A stretch of 64,000 nt of DNA from contig JAVHKY010000029.1 in NCBI GenBank assembly GCA_035079385.1, positions 12,524,001 through 12,588,000 of the forward strand. Reading direction: 5' to 3'. Made by a program: the position numbers and the translations under genes. The notes under the pieces are model-generated. The model was not told where the DNA came from. It saw only the letters and a program-made list of their open reading frames with translations, and did not search any database. The stretch comes from Aspidiotus rigidus (Eukaryota; Arthropoda; Insecta; Hemiptera; Diaspididae). Below are positions 1-10,370 of this stretch, piece by piece. Position 1 is the first letter of the stretch. Each line of letters opens with the position of its first letter.

Positions 1-685
1 CTTCCGCACTATGATATTATACTGTATATTAGGCCTAGTATAGTGTAAGCTAAGCCTGCAGCTTAGTTAGTATAAGCCTAGTATACTGTTTATTTTAGGC
101 TTAGTAAAATGAAGGCTCAATATAAGTCCAGTATACTAAAAGTGAAACTAACTGGCTTTTGGAGGGAGGAGCGCGAATCAGTTTAGAATAAGTCTAGGAA
201 GTTTAGTATACTGTATGTGAAGTTAACTAGCCTATTCTACTTCTACAGTCCAAGCTTCCTACAAGATACAACCGTTTCAGTTTCCAGCCTACAACTGCCC
301 CCTTTCCAAACCACCTTCTGCTCAGTATCTACCACCACACTCACATAACGTCAAGTTTTTTGATATAGCATACTAGACTTATAATTCATACTATGATAGA
401 CATGAAATATGATACTTATTTATTTGGCTACGCCAGAACATTTTTTGACATGAACGTATATATTTCTTTCGGCTGGAGGTCAGTCTGAAAGCTGCGTCAC
501 GCGACGTTTTATGACGTCATCAATAACCTTGACCTACTTTGAGGACAGAAAAATTTCGAACTTTGGCCTTCATTATACTAATTAGCCTGCTTAGTAAGTT
601 TAGCCCTCATTATACTAGCCGACACCGGTCGTCTCTCACATATAGGTAAAAAAAAAAAAAAAAAATTGTGCATATCCACAATCTT
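1..685. repeat. Motif-rich dispersed repeat, no gene
   Basis: AT-rich sequence with no credible reading frame. It is dense in two 8-bp palindromes, AGTATACT and TAGGCCTA (several copies in the first 250 bases). Near 505-545 it has a GACGTCATCA block followed by a CCTTGACCTAC block and then a GAGGACAGAAAAATTTCGAA-type tail. The same order of motifs recurs near 28.7, 44.8 and 44.9 kb, so this is a member of a dispersed family and probably related to the central part of the HINE-like elements. A poly(A) run at about 648-665 lies just before the next element. No function is claimed. Confidence 0.5.
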
Positions 686-1015
686 AACAGGGAACCTGTT
701 TTATGGGGGGCTTTTTGAGAAATTTGTCGTGCGCCGTGCGCCGTCCAGTGAAAAACTTGGAAAAATTTCGACTCTCGAGCCATATATGATAGGAGAGGGA
801 CTTGGAAAAATCGATTCTCGAGCTATATATGATAGGCGGAGGACTTGGAAAAATGTCGACTCTCAAACTATATTATACTAGGCGTATAGTAGGTCTAGGC
901 CTTCTTTATACTAGCTTTATCTAGGTCTAGGCTTCCTTGAATTTTCACCAAATCCCATTTGACTCATAAAACAGGTTCCCTGCGTTTCTCGTTTAACTTC
1001 GTTAAGGAAGCCGTC
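686..1015 (+). mobile_element. HINE-like non-autonomous element, copy A
   Basis: The element begins with AACAGGGAACCTGTTTTAT and ends with its inverted form (about 966-982), a TTAAC-TTC-GTTAA hairpin (993-1005) and GGAAGCCGTC. The two subterminal inverted repeats bracket about three copies of a 40-45 bp unit (CTCGAG, ATATATGATAGG, GACTTGGAAAAAT). Both flanks have T next to the element (ATCTT and TTGTT). Subterminal inverted repeats, central tandem repeats, a 3' hairpin and T-rich target sites are the known architecture of Helentron-derived HINE elements such as Drosophila DINE-1. Assignment to that group is inferred from structure only. It encodes nothing. Confidence 0.55.
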
Positions 1016-1039
1016 TTGTTTTCCTTATTGTTTATATAT

Positions 1040-1741
1040 CATGGCTTGCAACGTCGCGCACACCCTCTCATCAATCCCCCATATTTCTATGCTTCACCAC
1101 CTCTTGTCCCTCCCTCTCAACTGCGACTCATTCCCGACTGAATTTTGCTTGATAAAGACCGTGGTCCGGAAAAATGGCATCACTCTTGATCTCGACCCTA
1201 TGGTCAGAAAGGAGCTCGTTGCTAGAAGTCTCAGACAGTTGACGTCTCTGACGAGGCAGTATCCCCTCCCTCTCAAATATTTCAAGTGGATTTACCTCCC
1301 CTATTTGGGCAAGTTTTAGAAAGGCTTGGCCGAGATTCTGAAGTCTCATCTTCTTGAACCCGGCTATTACAAACTACGCACTTTTAGATGATCACGATCC
1401 ACCCTCCTCCCCCGGTCAGGTAAGTGTGGAGTTTATGAATCATCTTGCCCTGACTTCTCGGCGCTGTACATAGGGGAGGCTGAGCGAAACTCTTCCGTCC
1501 GCTTCAATGAGCATAAGAAAGCGTTCGATACGAACCTAAAAACTAGAAAGTCCACGTTCGCAGAGCATCTACTTCAACAAATGCCACCCTATTCTGTTTG
1601 AACCGAGGTTCCGTCGTCGAACAGCAATTGAGGACTTCGAGATTTGCCACCATTTGGCTACGTATGAAGATTACGTCCTCAATAAATTCCTCACTGAGGA
1701 GAGGCTCATCCCTATTTATTTTGAGCTGCTTCCTACTTAGT
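1040..1741 (+). pseudogene. Penelope-like element, C-terminal GIY-YIG relic
   Basis: Three frames together give the C-terminal third of a PLE protein. They show the linker after the RT (HHLLSLPL, then VRKNGITLD), the WIYLPYLGKF motif, then a GIY-YIG nuclease core (CGVYESSC, ALYIGEAERN, RFNEHKKAF, FAEHLL). The conserved tail after it (AIEDFEICHHLATYEDYVLN) ends at a stop near 1739. PLE proteins join a reverse transcriptase to a GIY-YIG endonuclease that nicks the target. Frame changes near 1317, 1400 and 1578 break the frame, and the RT is absent. The family differs clearly from the PLE at 6.5 kb. It starts just downstream of HINE copy A. Confidence 0.8.
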
Positions 1742-3780
1742 TGCGTGAGTAAACGGTCGAACTTCAAGAAGAAGAAGTTATGGTACAACAGACCACGCAA
1801 GATCTCCTCCTCCCTCCCTTTCCAAGTATTGATGACAAGTGCGAGGCTGGCGAAAAATAAGGCAACACTCACTTGGTTGGAAAGCGTCGATTAATGACAA
1901 AGATGATTATATCTGCGCAGAAAAATGGCCGTCAATTATCACGATCGGGGAGAGTCATCTTGAATTGACGAATAGGCTTTTTCGTATTTTCAAAATATTG
2001 TTGAGTCACGGTTTAAATTGCTCTCATTTTGAATTTAATCCTGTGATAAAAAAGTACAATACAATCAATATAAAAACTCTGCATGGTCAACTATTTGTCA
2101 CTCTTCGTACTAAGTCAAACTAGAAGAAATAGTACTTCTTTTTTCGAAAAATCTTTGCTACTCCGAGGAACAAAAGGACTAGGATTTGTGTTCGATCGCG
2201 CGTGGATCTTCTCCTGTTATTCTTTTTTTTTTTACTTAACCCGTACTTTCTTTTCCTGGGAGGCGTGTGAACAGAACGGTCAACTTCCCGTTTAAAAATT
2301 AACTCGTGAAACACCACTACGGAAGAATTCACGTTTCTCCTCAGCAGGTGCGCTTATATCTGTGAACGCGAGGGATGAAAAAACCACTTCACACTGATTT
2401 CGAAGATACAAATGACCTAGATTCAAGCCAATTGTCTAAATACGTTTCGAGGCACGAGTAATGATGCACGCCGTTTTCTAATGAGGAACCCGTTATGTAT
2501 TTCAAAGCGATGCGGTCAAGTTCGAGATTATGAATGATGGACATAAATCGATCGATGATGGTTTCACACTATTGGTATACGTAGCAGGATCGTCAATCAA
2601 GTTCGTTTCGTGTTTTGGTCCTCGCACTGATCTTCCTTCGAGGCGGCCATCCATCACTGTATACTGCAATGCCCTCTACAAGTAAGGGAGGAAAACACAT
2701 AACCATGTGTCGAGTAACGGTAAAACATCTCAAGGTTCAATTGTTTGTACAAGTCGGTATCAATTACGCGTTATAGCGCATCATCGAACCGATTTTGACG
2801 ATTTAAATCTTGAGAAATACAAAAATATCTGCGGACCGATGAAATTCGGTAAAATATTGCGGCTCGAAATCAAGAGATCTCCATCGAAACGGCATCCTCG
2901 AGCGGAAATATTATTTTGAATTACGAAAAAATTAGCATCAAAATTCCAACGTGTGATTTTTTATAGAGTGAATTTTTTAAAAACGTGTCTACGTGAAATA
3001 CATACGGGTTTCTTTAATTTGTGCGATATTCCAGATTTTTCTTATAAACAAGGAAAATTTAATAACAATGAGTGGCGTTACCCAACGACTACAGATGAAA
3101 CTCAGTTTTGCTCTCGTAATTGTATTGGATTTTTCTTATTCTCCGTTAAACCGCACGAAAAAAAAAAACAAGATAACGAGTTGATAAATATCGAAAGGAA
3201 TGCTTAAGTGTCTCGCAATACATAGAGCAGTAAAATTTTTAGTTTTGATTTCTAATCATTTTATATTTTATTTTACAGTGTTTATTTGGTAGCGTGCCAC
3301 GTGTAAACAGACGTGTAGTCCAATTATTTGCTGCAATTTTTCATAATAAGTACATATGACTTTTGGGGTTACCAGTCAGAGGTTGCCTTTCACGTTACAG
3401 TATCAGATAGGTACGATATTACTTGAAACAAGGTACAATTAGTTACATTTAGATTATACTGAAACCTGAAATTTAGTACGCTTGTTTTTCTTCTTCCTCG
3501 TGGAGGTTTGCCGACTATTGACATATTATATATCTTTGCTGAAGCTTACTCCTTAATTCGAAATTTTCCGAGTTGCTTGAGGAACGTATTCGTTAAATTG
3601 TTAATGATGGTTATCACAGATCTGGTAAAAAAACACACATGGCAGACGAGGAAACGGCAGGACATAAATGGTTACAAATAAAGGCTGCATTTGTGTTGCA
3701 GCGCTCAATGTTAAGAGGGCGCAGACGAAGAACGGAAAGTAATCCAGCGTGATAGCAATCCAACAAAATTCTATGGCAGG
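1742..3780. other. No gene recognised
   Basis: AT-rich, low-complexity sequence with many homopolymer runs. The frames present are 60-100 codons, overlap on both strands and show no domain or usable codon pattern. I see no transposon ends here. Confidence 0.5.
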
Positions 3781-4590
3781 CAGTGGGGAGAAGACAAATG
3801 AAATTGCTCTGAGAAACGAACCATACAAGGTTGAAGAAGTTCTGAGTAAGACTTACAAACTGTTCTGCGTTAGCGTCTATTAACCTAGATTCTGACTGTC
3901 CAATAGTAGCTGGTAGAGAAAGGTGAGAAATGTGTACCCTTTGAAGCTGACTGAACCAAAAGTCTCCATGAGCTATGTCTCACCTAACCGGACTTTATTG
4001 AAGTTTGAGGACTTCCTCTTCTTGTTGAACAGCAGTCTATCTAGAAGACAATGCGAAGGAAAATTCCTCGGCGATTTCACACCAGACCCGGCTCGACTGA
4101 CCCTCAAAGCTGTTCCTTCGAGTAGAGGATTGCGGACAAAGGACTATAATTTTCGTCAGTGTCGGCAAGATCACACCCCCGTACTTCAAAAGTTTGGTAT
4201 TACCCTTCCTGCAGATTGACCTGCAACATTATGAAAATTGCCAGAATCTACTGTGGTGAACATTGAAGAAGAAGACAATTAACATATTTGTGGGAGGCGA
4301 ACCATATAAGGTTAAGAGGTTGTAGGATGGTACACAGGCTGTACTGGTTTAGAATTCATTGGCATGTATTCTCAGGTTCCTGTGCCAGACAGTGAAGAAG
4401 AATGCAATTGGCATCATTCTTGGAAATGAAACGTTTAAGGTTACGTGAGTTCTAAAATGGTACACACACTGTACTGGCTTAACATCTATTGGCTAATTCC
4501 CTGGCTGTCCAATAACGTCTGAAAAGCTAGAAAAAGGTGAGGAGTATGGGGTTCTATAGCTTGCTGAAGTAACAGTCCACAGCTACTATT
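3780..4590. repeat. Diverged direct repeats, about 120-500 bp apart
   Basis: The block GAACCATACAAGGTTGAAGA (about 3816) recurs in altered form at about 4298 (GAACCATATAAGGTTAAGAG) and about 4427 (GAAACGTTTAAGGTTACG). In each copy it is followed by a stretch ending in a TCTATTG-type or ATTCATTGG-type block. CTGTCCAATA occurs at about 3896 and 4506, each followed by a GAAAAGCTAG or GGTAGAGAAAGG-type sequence. These are old, imperfect repeats of an unidentified family that abut HINE copy B. Confidence 0.4.
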
Positions 4591-5103
4591 AACAGGGAAC
4601 CTGTTTTATCGGAGGGTATTTTGAAGAAAAATGACGGGCGCCGGGAGGCAAAACGAAATTTTGACAGAAAAATCAAGGGTTCGAAAATGTTTGCCTGACA
4701 GAGCTTAGCTCGTCGCTTTCGAGACTGAGCTGCTCTCTGGATGAGGCTTATTTTTTGTATCTCATTTCGTATGAATTTTCTAACGAGGAACTCATATCCA
4801 TCGTCCGGCGAAAACTGATTTGTCTTAGTCTGAACAATGATAGAAGGTAGACTTCAGAAAATGTTGACTTTCAAGCTACCGGTATTTATTATTACGAAGG
4901 GAATGGGATTTAGAAAATTTCAACCATTATGATAGGAGTATTGGAAAAAATTCGAATATCGAGCTGTACATATACGAAAGAAGGGAGACTCACAAAAATT
5001 TCAACTTTTGGAGACTCCAATTTTGAATTAAATTTCCAATATCGAAATTACGAGAGAACAAGTTTCTTGAATTCTTAGTTCAACTCAGTTAACGAAGCCG
5101 CCG
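4591..5103 (+). mobile_element. HINE-like non-autonomous element, copy B (diverged)
   Basis: The 5' end AACAGGGAACCTGTTTTAT is intact. The 3' end has decayed but keeps CAGTTAACGAAGCCGCCG, matching the GTTAAGGAAGCCGTC end of copy A. Between the ends are degenerate copies of the tandem unit (GATTTAGAAAATTTCAAC, GGAGACTCACAAAAATTTCA). The flanks are T-rich (CTACTATT on the left, TTTTGTC on the right). It encodes nothing. It is older than copies A and C, judging from its drift. Confidence 0.5.
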
Positions 5104-5944
5104 TTTTGTCTTCTTGGTTCCCTCTAATGGATGTTGAGCTTAGGACAATCTACGCACGGGGGTTTCTCATCAAAAATCTATCTACTAGTGCACATTTTTA
5201 CTATCAAACTCATGCAAGAGATAGTAAGGAAAAACTTGATACAGATGGCGTAATACACACTTTCGATAGAAATACTATCCAGATTTTCTACCTCAGCAGC
5301 AAGTTTCGTTCCCTCCGATCCATCAATCTTTGTCCGAAATTTTCTGTGTATCGTCTGACGACCACAAGAAAATTGCCGATTCATTCAATAACTGTTCGGT
5401 TGTTTACAGCATATTAGCGTATTAATCAAGTATAGGGCAGAAAAGTTCAAACGAGACTGAAAGAACATAACAAGCGTTACTTTTGTAACCTCATTTCCTC
5501 GAACTGGGTCACTCTGTAAAAAAACAGGAGGCTTATTACATCTCGTGCGTCGCAGAAAAAGTGCAAAAAAGACACCAGCCCTTGAAAAGCTTCAAATAAG
5601 AAAACAAGATTGTGCCACTTTCAAAGCTTAAAAATAACGCAGACGCCCGTCATCAATTATTATTATTATAATTGACTCATTCTTATCTGAAGAATTTCTT
5701 TTCTTCTTCAACAAGTCTTTTATCTCGAGCGTAATTGTTTTCAGTCTATATTTCACCTTGCTCGCAAACGATCATAAGAATTAAAAAATTCTCTTCCGCA
5801 ATTTGAAATACTTGTTGATGTATAACTCCACTCGGCTCTACAGATATTTACTTAATGCTGTAGCCTGTCTAGTAATCCCCTTTCGATATGTCTTCTAAAA
5901 GCGACAACGCGAAGCTTTCGAGCTTCCGTGCTACAGAAGACTAA
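5104..5944. other. No gene recognised
   Basis: Non-coding AT-rich sequence between HINE copy B and an RTE fragment. The frame at 5106-5417 shows no domain and is matched by an antisense frame of similar length, so I do not call it. The last 60 bases may be further decayed RTE sequence. Confidence 0.4.
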
Positions 5945-6381
5945 ATGGAGAGGTTTCCGGTGTTGTTGTATGGAGCTAAGACGTGGGAAAAAAATGGCCG
6001 ACAGGCGAAGCGGCATCTTTTGAGAATCCCGTGGTCAGCAAGACGGACAAACACATCCATCACCAACGAACTGAATATACGCACTGGACTGCCCACTATC
6101 TTCAAGTTGAAGATTTGTTGGTTGAAGACTTCAACCAACAAATTCTGAAATTTTTTCGCCACATCATCCGTAGACCCTCGGGTGACCTGGAGAAACTGGT
6201 GGTCCAGGGAAAAGTCGAGGGTAAAAGACTAAGGGGTCGCTCGTCAAAGCGATGGATAAATCAGGTGAAGAAGATTACGGGCCGCCCCTGGAACGGACTT
6301 TACATACAGCGGAGTATCGGACAGACGGGGAACAAGTGGTGGAGGAAATTGGTTGATGGATCGCCGAGGCTTGAGACATGA
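5945..6381 (+). pseudogene. RTE-like non-LTR retrotransposon, C-terminal fragment
   Basis: Two overlapping frames join near 6130 to give the C-terminal tail typical of RTE and related endonuclease/reverse transcriptase proteins. In order they show LYGAKTWE, KRHLLRIPWSARRTN, ITNELNIRTGLP, FFRHIIRRPSGDLEKLVVQG, VEGKRLRGRSSKRWINQVKK and a final WWRKLVDGSPRLET before the stop. This tail lies after the RT domain. The endonuclease and RT are missing, so this is a 5'-truncated insertion, the usual fate of LINE copies. A single frameshift separates the two halves. Closely similar tails occur in several LINE clades, so RTE rather than a relative is a judgement. Confidence 0.7.
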
Positions 6382-6570
6382 AGCACAAGGACAGATGGTA
6401 ACGATATAAATACTTCATGAAGCAAGAGAGGGTGGGAACTCGGAAAATTTTGAATCAAGTCTCGGGCACCCGCCTCCTAGTATAATAGAGCTAGTAGGAA
6501 CTTGGAATGAGGTTACGGCTATCCATAATAAACGCGAAAGGACGAATACTCCGAAGGGAGAGTAAACAAT

Positions 6571-7058
6571 GCAAACCGTCCCTGATGAAGTAGGGATCCC
6601 TATTGAATCACCTTTAGGCTCTCTCATCTCCAAATTTTCATGTCTAAGTTTGAACTTGACCTCTTTTCCTCGAACCAGGTGTTACTTAATCATATTCACT
6701 ATTGGCACACGTACGTTGATGACGTTCTATGCACCTGGACTGGTTCCCCAGATCTCCTTGGTGAGTTTCTGAGGTATCTCAATTCCTGGTGCGCTTCCAT
6801 CACATTTACGTTGGAAATAGGGGTATTTTCCATTAACTTTTTGGATTTATCGATCTCTATAATAGACGGTATTCATAAGTTTGGAATTTACAGGAAAGAT
6901 ACTACGGGCTGCCTTTCATAGTCTAGTTCACAGACTGACTCGTATTCCTTTGAGTCAGTCTGCCTTCAAGCAAGAATTACTCACAATAAAACACCTGGCT
7001 AGAGTGAATGGGGTCAATGTCGACGTTGACGTGATGGTTCGGAGGAAAGTTACGAGGA
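6571..7058 (+). pseudogene. PLE reverse transcriptase, C-terminal part
   Basis: The frame opens within the RT palm: PDEVGIPIESPLGSLIS, then after a frameshift near 6635 SKFELDLFSSNQ and HIHYWHTYVDDVLCTW. YVDD is the metal-binding motif of the RT active site. It continues FTLEIGVFSINFLDLSI, as in the intact parts of copy 2, and GIYRKDTTG. Near 6905 sequence is missing relative to copy 2 (the segment containing HGGSLGPVAHK), after which a third frame gives HSLVHRLTRIPLSQSAFKQE and LARVNGVNVDVD. The protein is broken and cannot be functional. Confidence 0.8.
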
Positions 7059-7068
7059 CGCCTTCTTG
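7059..7068. repeat. MULE target-site duplication, left copy
   Basis: CGCCTTCTTG, repeated exactly at 9484-9493 on the far side of the MULE. Ten bases fits the 8-10 bp duplications known for Mutator-like elements. Joining the flanks restores continuous PLE sequence as seen in copy 2. Confidence 0.85.
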
Positions 7069-7370
7069 GGTGCCGGCAATTTTGTTGAAAACTCTTTTAT
7101 CGAAAGCTATTTTGTCGAATGGCAAGATTTCCGATAGTACATAGGTAATCATCGAAAGATCTTTTTTGTCGAATACACAACCGAATGTAGTGCTTGTCGA
7201 GAGCCTACTTTGTCGAAAAAAAAATTTGTCGAAACACTTTTTTAATGAAATACATTACATTTAAAATTGAAAATTTATGTTTAAAATTCACTCAAAAAGT
7301 AAAAAAATTTGATTATTAAATTGAATGCTTTTAAGCACGGCATTAAAAATTTGCAGCAGTACACGTTAAA

Positions 7371-8788
7371 TTAGTACGAAATGTTGTGTGCTACCCCTCG
7401 AAGGTACTCCTGCACGTCATCTGTCTCTTCATATTTCAAGACGACGCCCGCTAGTCTGTCTGCGGATAACTTTCCTTTTCTTTTCAGGAGGTGGATCCCC
7501 GAGATGTTGCTTTCCACTTGCAACTCGCATAGACTCTCTTCTCGTTTGAAATTATCGATCGTTTCCCACAAAGACTCATGATAACGAGTTGTGAGAGCAT
7601 TAAACCCGCGGTGCCAGCCTTCGACTGAGTTGTTCGTTCGTGGCAATCCCTCCAGTGTAGAATCATAACAACTCCAAAGATCATGTGAATACTGCGGCGG
7701 TCGTCTACTTCTTCCTCGTGGCCTGCCAATCCACACATCCTCGAAGTAGTCAATCACTTCATGAGCATTTTCAGGGAAGAAATCAGCGTCAATGAGATCT
7801 TCAAATATTCTTGTGACGTCAGCGGGAGGTACAAATGCCAATGCAGACAGATGACGCATTTTTAAAGCAAACTCGCTGTCCGTGTCGTACTCACGTTTTA
7901 ATCCTGCGTCCTGTATTTTCCTATAAATACACTGGTTGAAATGAAATGAACAGCCTCGTATACTAGCGTTCGGAAACTTTTTTTTGAATGCTTTGATAGA
8001 CCCGGTCTCGAAGTCACTGAGCACTGAGGTCGGACTTGGACGGGGCTCGATTTGCAGTAGCGCATCGATAAGTTTTTCATAAGTCGTTCCTTCTTTATTG
8101 GGCAAAAGTGCAAAAACGTATGGTAAACAGCGTTCATTCTCTAAACCGTGTATTGTAGAAATCTGGTGGAATAATTAGGGCAATGTTTAAAGGTCCCATC
8201 AATAAACCAATGAGGAGTCCTCCTTAACCGTTCCAAGTGAGACCGCGTACCAAAAATTATAATTCTATTGTCTGCAGGTCCTGAGTCGTGTAAAAGAAAT
8301 GGAATACCACGCGTTGTCTGTCTGTATGCTTCAGGTAATACTATATCTCGTCTTTTTTCTGGATCTTGAAGCCGCGGCCCTTCTTTCTTCCTTACATTCC
8401 GAACTATTCGCCTCAAATTTAACGATGACTGCAGCTGACCCATTGCTGCTTGACTGCAAGTAGCAATGCTTTGTGACAACACAAACTTCGGTGCATCTCT
8501 CGACTTTGCAGCCCTTTTCCTCAGTGCATTTTGAATTTGAAGAACTTCAACACCAGTTGCATTCGCAGCATGATTATGGTCATTTGCTATCACGACAGAA
8601 TCATTGCGCTTCACTGCTCTACCTGGATATCGACCAGAGGCGGAGGTATACTTGCTACACTTCCAGTAAGAATTTCTATTGACGGTCCTTTCCTCATAAT
8701 ACACATATCCCTCACATACTAATAAATCACGACCGCGCTGACTTTTAACGAACGGATAAGAAGCCATCCGATTACGCAGAGTGATCAT
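7371..8788 (-). pseudogene. FLYWCH-MULE transposase, one frameshift
   Basis: The N-terminal half (8788 to about 8150) has a FLYWCH-type zinc finger at about residues 20-75 (LVCEGYVYYEE, YWKCSKY, NDHNHAAN). It then has the first catalytic Asp in HWFIDGTFKHCP. After a one-base frameshift near 8150 the frame continues IHGLENERCLPYVFALLPNK. It then shows the second Asp in SVLSDFETGSIKAF, the GCSFHFNQCIYRKIQ helix region and the catalytic Glu in NNSVEGWHRGFN. The second zinc-finger cysteine, usually in a CPAR-like motif, is Tyr here (GRYPGRA). Total length is about 470 residues, normal for the family. Apart from the one frameshift the gene is uninterrupted, so its loss is recent. The start ATG at 8786-8788 is the first in frame. 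Confidence 0.85.
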
Positions 8789-8844
8789 CGTATTAAAATT
8801 TATTTAGTTTTTCCACGTTTTAACGCACACTTAATCCTGTAAGA

Positions 8845-9190
8845 TGATCCAATAGGGATCCCTACTTCATCAGGGAACTCGAAAAATTTCCCTTCAAATT
8901 TACAGTAGTTGGGGGACCATTAAGTATTTAAAAGGTCGAAGAATTCGTGAAGCTCATTATGAGGAATGTTGGCTTTGACGCGTAGCTCACCCATACGCTG
9001 GATAGTAGCAGCCTTAGGAATATTCGAGAACAAACCAACAACATCAAACAAGCAGATGGTCGTTCCCGGGGAAGACTTACATCCTTGAGGACGCCAGTTA
9101 GAGAGGCCGAATTCAAAACCGACGTCGTCTTTTATTTTTCTGCAGTTTGCATGTTTTACTCCACGTCGGAGTATTCGTCTTTCACGTTTA
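8845..9190 (-). mobile_element. Truncated PLE fragment inserted inside the MULE
   Basis: On the minus strand this encodes part of the PLE RT of the same family as copies 1 and 2: LNSASLTGVLKDVSLP, CLFDVVGLFSNIPKAATIQR, ELHEFF and PDEVGIPIGS. At its upstream edge (9121-9190) it joins the PLE 3' terminal sequence in the opposite orientation (GTCGTCTTTTATTTTTCTGC, CGGAGTATTCGTC). That is the same inverted-end architecture as at 6529. Frames are broken. It must have inserted after the MULE entered PLE copy 1. Confidence 0.75.
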
Positions 9191-9483
9191 TTGAATCAAC
9201 AAGTTGCATTCATCAATATGTGGACATAATATAACACGTATTTTTCATGATATATGAATGTAATTGCTGAAATAATACGTGCGATTTTTCAACTACGAAC
9301 TAGTTCGTAAGCAAGCAATTAGTCACTCTTTTTCCTTCCATAAAAAATTTATTCGATGTAATTGAGTATTCGACAAAAGTGATCTTTCGATGAATATGTA
9401 CTATCGGTAATCTTGCCATTCGACAAAATACCGCCGACAAAATTGCTTTCGATAAAAGAGTTTTCGACAAAATTGACCAGAAT

Positions 9484-9493
9484 CGCCTTCTTG
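9484..9493. repeat. MULE target-site duplication, right copy
   Basis: Exact repeat of the ten bases at 7059-7068. PLE sequence resumes directly after it. Confidence 0.85.
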
Positions 9494-10079
9494 ATTCCAC
9501 CACCTCCCTCCCCCGAGACGCGATCGCCGTTTGCGTTGGATCAGTCTCCCTTTCTTGGGAAAGTTCTCCCTCCAATTGGGTGGGGCCCTCCGCCCGTTTG
9601 GCTTCAGACCCGCGTTTTACAACCCTACCACAGTCAAGAGGTTGTTTGTGAGGCTGAAGGACGCCATGCCCGTTGATGAGAGGAGTGGTGTTGGAATGTA
9701 GGGATTGTGGAGGCTTTCATATTGGTGAGACCAGCCGCCAAATGAAAGTTGGAGTAGCTGAGGACCTGAAGTCTTGGAAGAAGAGACACTTAGGGGAGTC
9801 AGCTTTTGCTGATCATTTAATAAACAGTGGCCACAGCTTCCGTGAGGGATCCGAAAAGCTCCTCTCTAAGGAGAATTCTCACCCTAAGCGCATTGTCCTC
9901 GAGCATATAGAGATAATGCGTCATCTCAACACCGACGGTATCACTGTACTCAACTCGTACATTCCGGAAGATGGCCGATTCAACTGGTCTGTGATTTACA
10001 CCGTGATTTCTCGTTTGGCCAATCTTAATACCTTGTTTTTCTCTTCTGTTCGTCAGTTGCTTTCAGTTCAGGCTTGATG
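9494..10079 (+). pseudogene. PLE GIY-YIG endonuclease domain, copy 1
   Basis: After the MULE the PLE continues with the linker (SLPFLG, then the FNPTTV-like AFYNPTTVKRLFVRLKD segment) in shifting frames. From about 9690 the frame is open to 10077: LECRDCGGFHIGETSRQ, VGVAEDLKSWKK, SAFADHLINSGHSF, then HIEIMRHLNTDGITVLNSYI. CRDC together with the later His residues resembles the Cys/His cluster in PLE endonucleases. The EH pair of the nuclease core (VAEHLKSW in copy 2) is ED here, so the catalytic region is altered. It was originally the 3' end of one long PLE reading frame. Confidence 0.8.
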
Positions 10080-10112
10080 ATGGTTTATTAACCGAAAGCG
10101 CTCGTCGTCTTA
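10072..10112 (+). ncRNA. Hammerhead-like motif at PLE 3' end (degenerate)
   Basis: Directly overlapping the end of the PLE reading frame is TTGATGA, a GGTT-TATT-AACC stem-loop, then GAAA. This is the order of a hammerhead ribozyme core (CUGANGA, stem II, GAAA). PLEs of many animals are known to carry hammerhead ribozymes in their terminal repeats. PLE copy 2 keeps the same layout with TTGAAGA, so the difference falls at the position that is free to vary. An extra U, or a C to U change, precedes the GANGA, and I cannot find a convincing stem I. Activity is doubtful. Confidence 0.35.
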
Positions 10113-10370
10113 TATTTTTCTGCAGTTTGCATTGCTTACTCTCCCTTCGGAGTATTCATCCTTTTGCGTTTACCATCATTAACAACTTTACTTAACGAAC
10201 TTCTACAATTCGGAGGTCGCGTTCTAAGGTTGTCTATAATGCAAGTCAAGGTCAATTGAAATTGGCGAGTTGAAGTCAGTAGGTGGAGACAATTTTTTTT
10301 TTTGCTTATTAGACATCCCTATAGTACAAGGGTGACTTGAAAGTAAGGTTCCCGGTGTTCGTTCTCGTAA

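Larger units (their letters stand above)
7069..9483 (-). mobile_element. MULE DNA transposon with about 110-bp terminal inverted repeats
   Basis: The left end (7069-7180) and the right end (9366-9483) are inverted copies sharing CAATTTTGT-GAAAACTC, TTTTATCGAAAGC, TTTTGTCGAATGGCAAGAT, CCGATAGTACATA and CATCGAAAGATC. The motif TTGTCGAA is repeated several times inside each end. A 10-bp direct duplication of the target flanks the element. It carries one transposase gene on the minus strand and, between that gene's start and the right end, an inserted PLE fragment (8845-9190). At 2.4 kb with a nearly intact gene it is one of the younger elements in the window. Confidence 0.85.
6529..10175 (+). 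mobile_element. Penelope-like element, copy 1, split by a MULE
   Basis: This copy begins with about 40 bases that are the reverse complement of its own 3' end (AATACTCCGAAGGGAGAGT; compare ACTCTCCCTTCGGAGTATT at about 10140). Directly after that comes the RT in sense orientation. RT and linker run to 7058, the MULE occupies 7069-9483, and the GIY-YIG end resumes at 9494 and closes near 10175. Compared with copy 2 (56.8-59.8 kb) it lacks the N-terminal half of the RT and has a deletion of roughly 65 bp at about 6905. An inverted end joined to a 5'-truncated body is a known product of PLE insertion. Confidence 0.8.

Noticed and set aside
7479..8682. Plus-strand frames over the MULE gene
   Set aside because: Antisense shadows of the transposase; the minus-strand frame has the family motifs.
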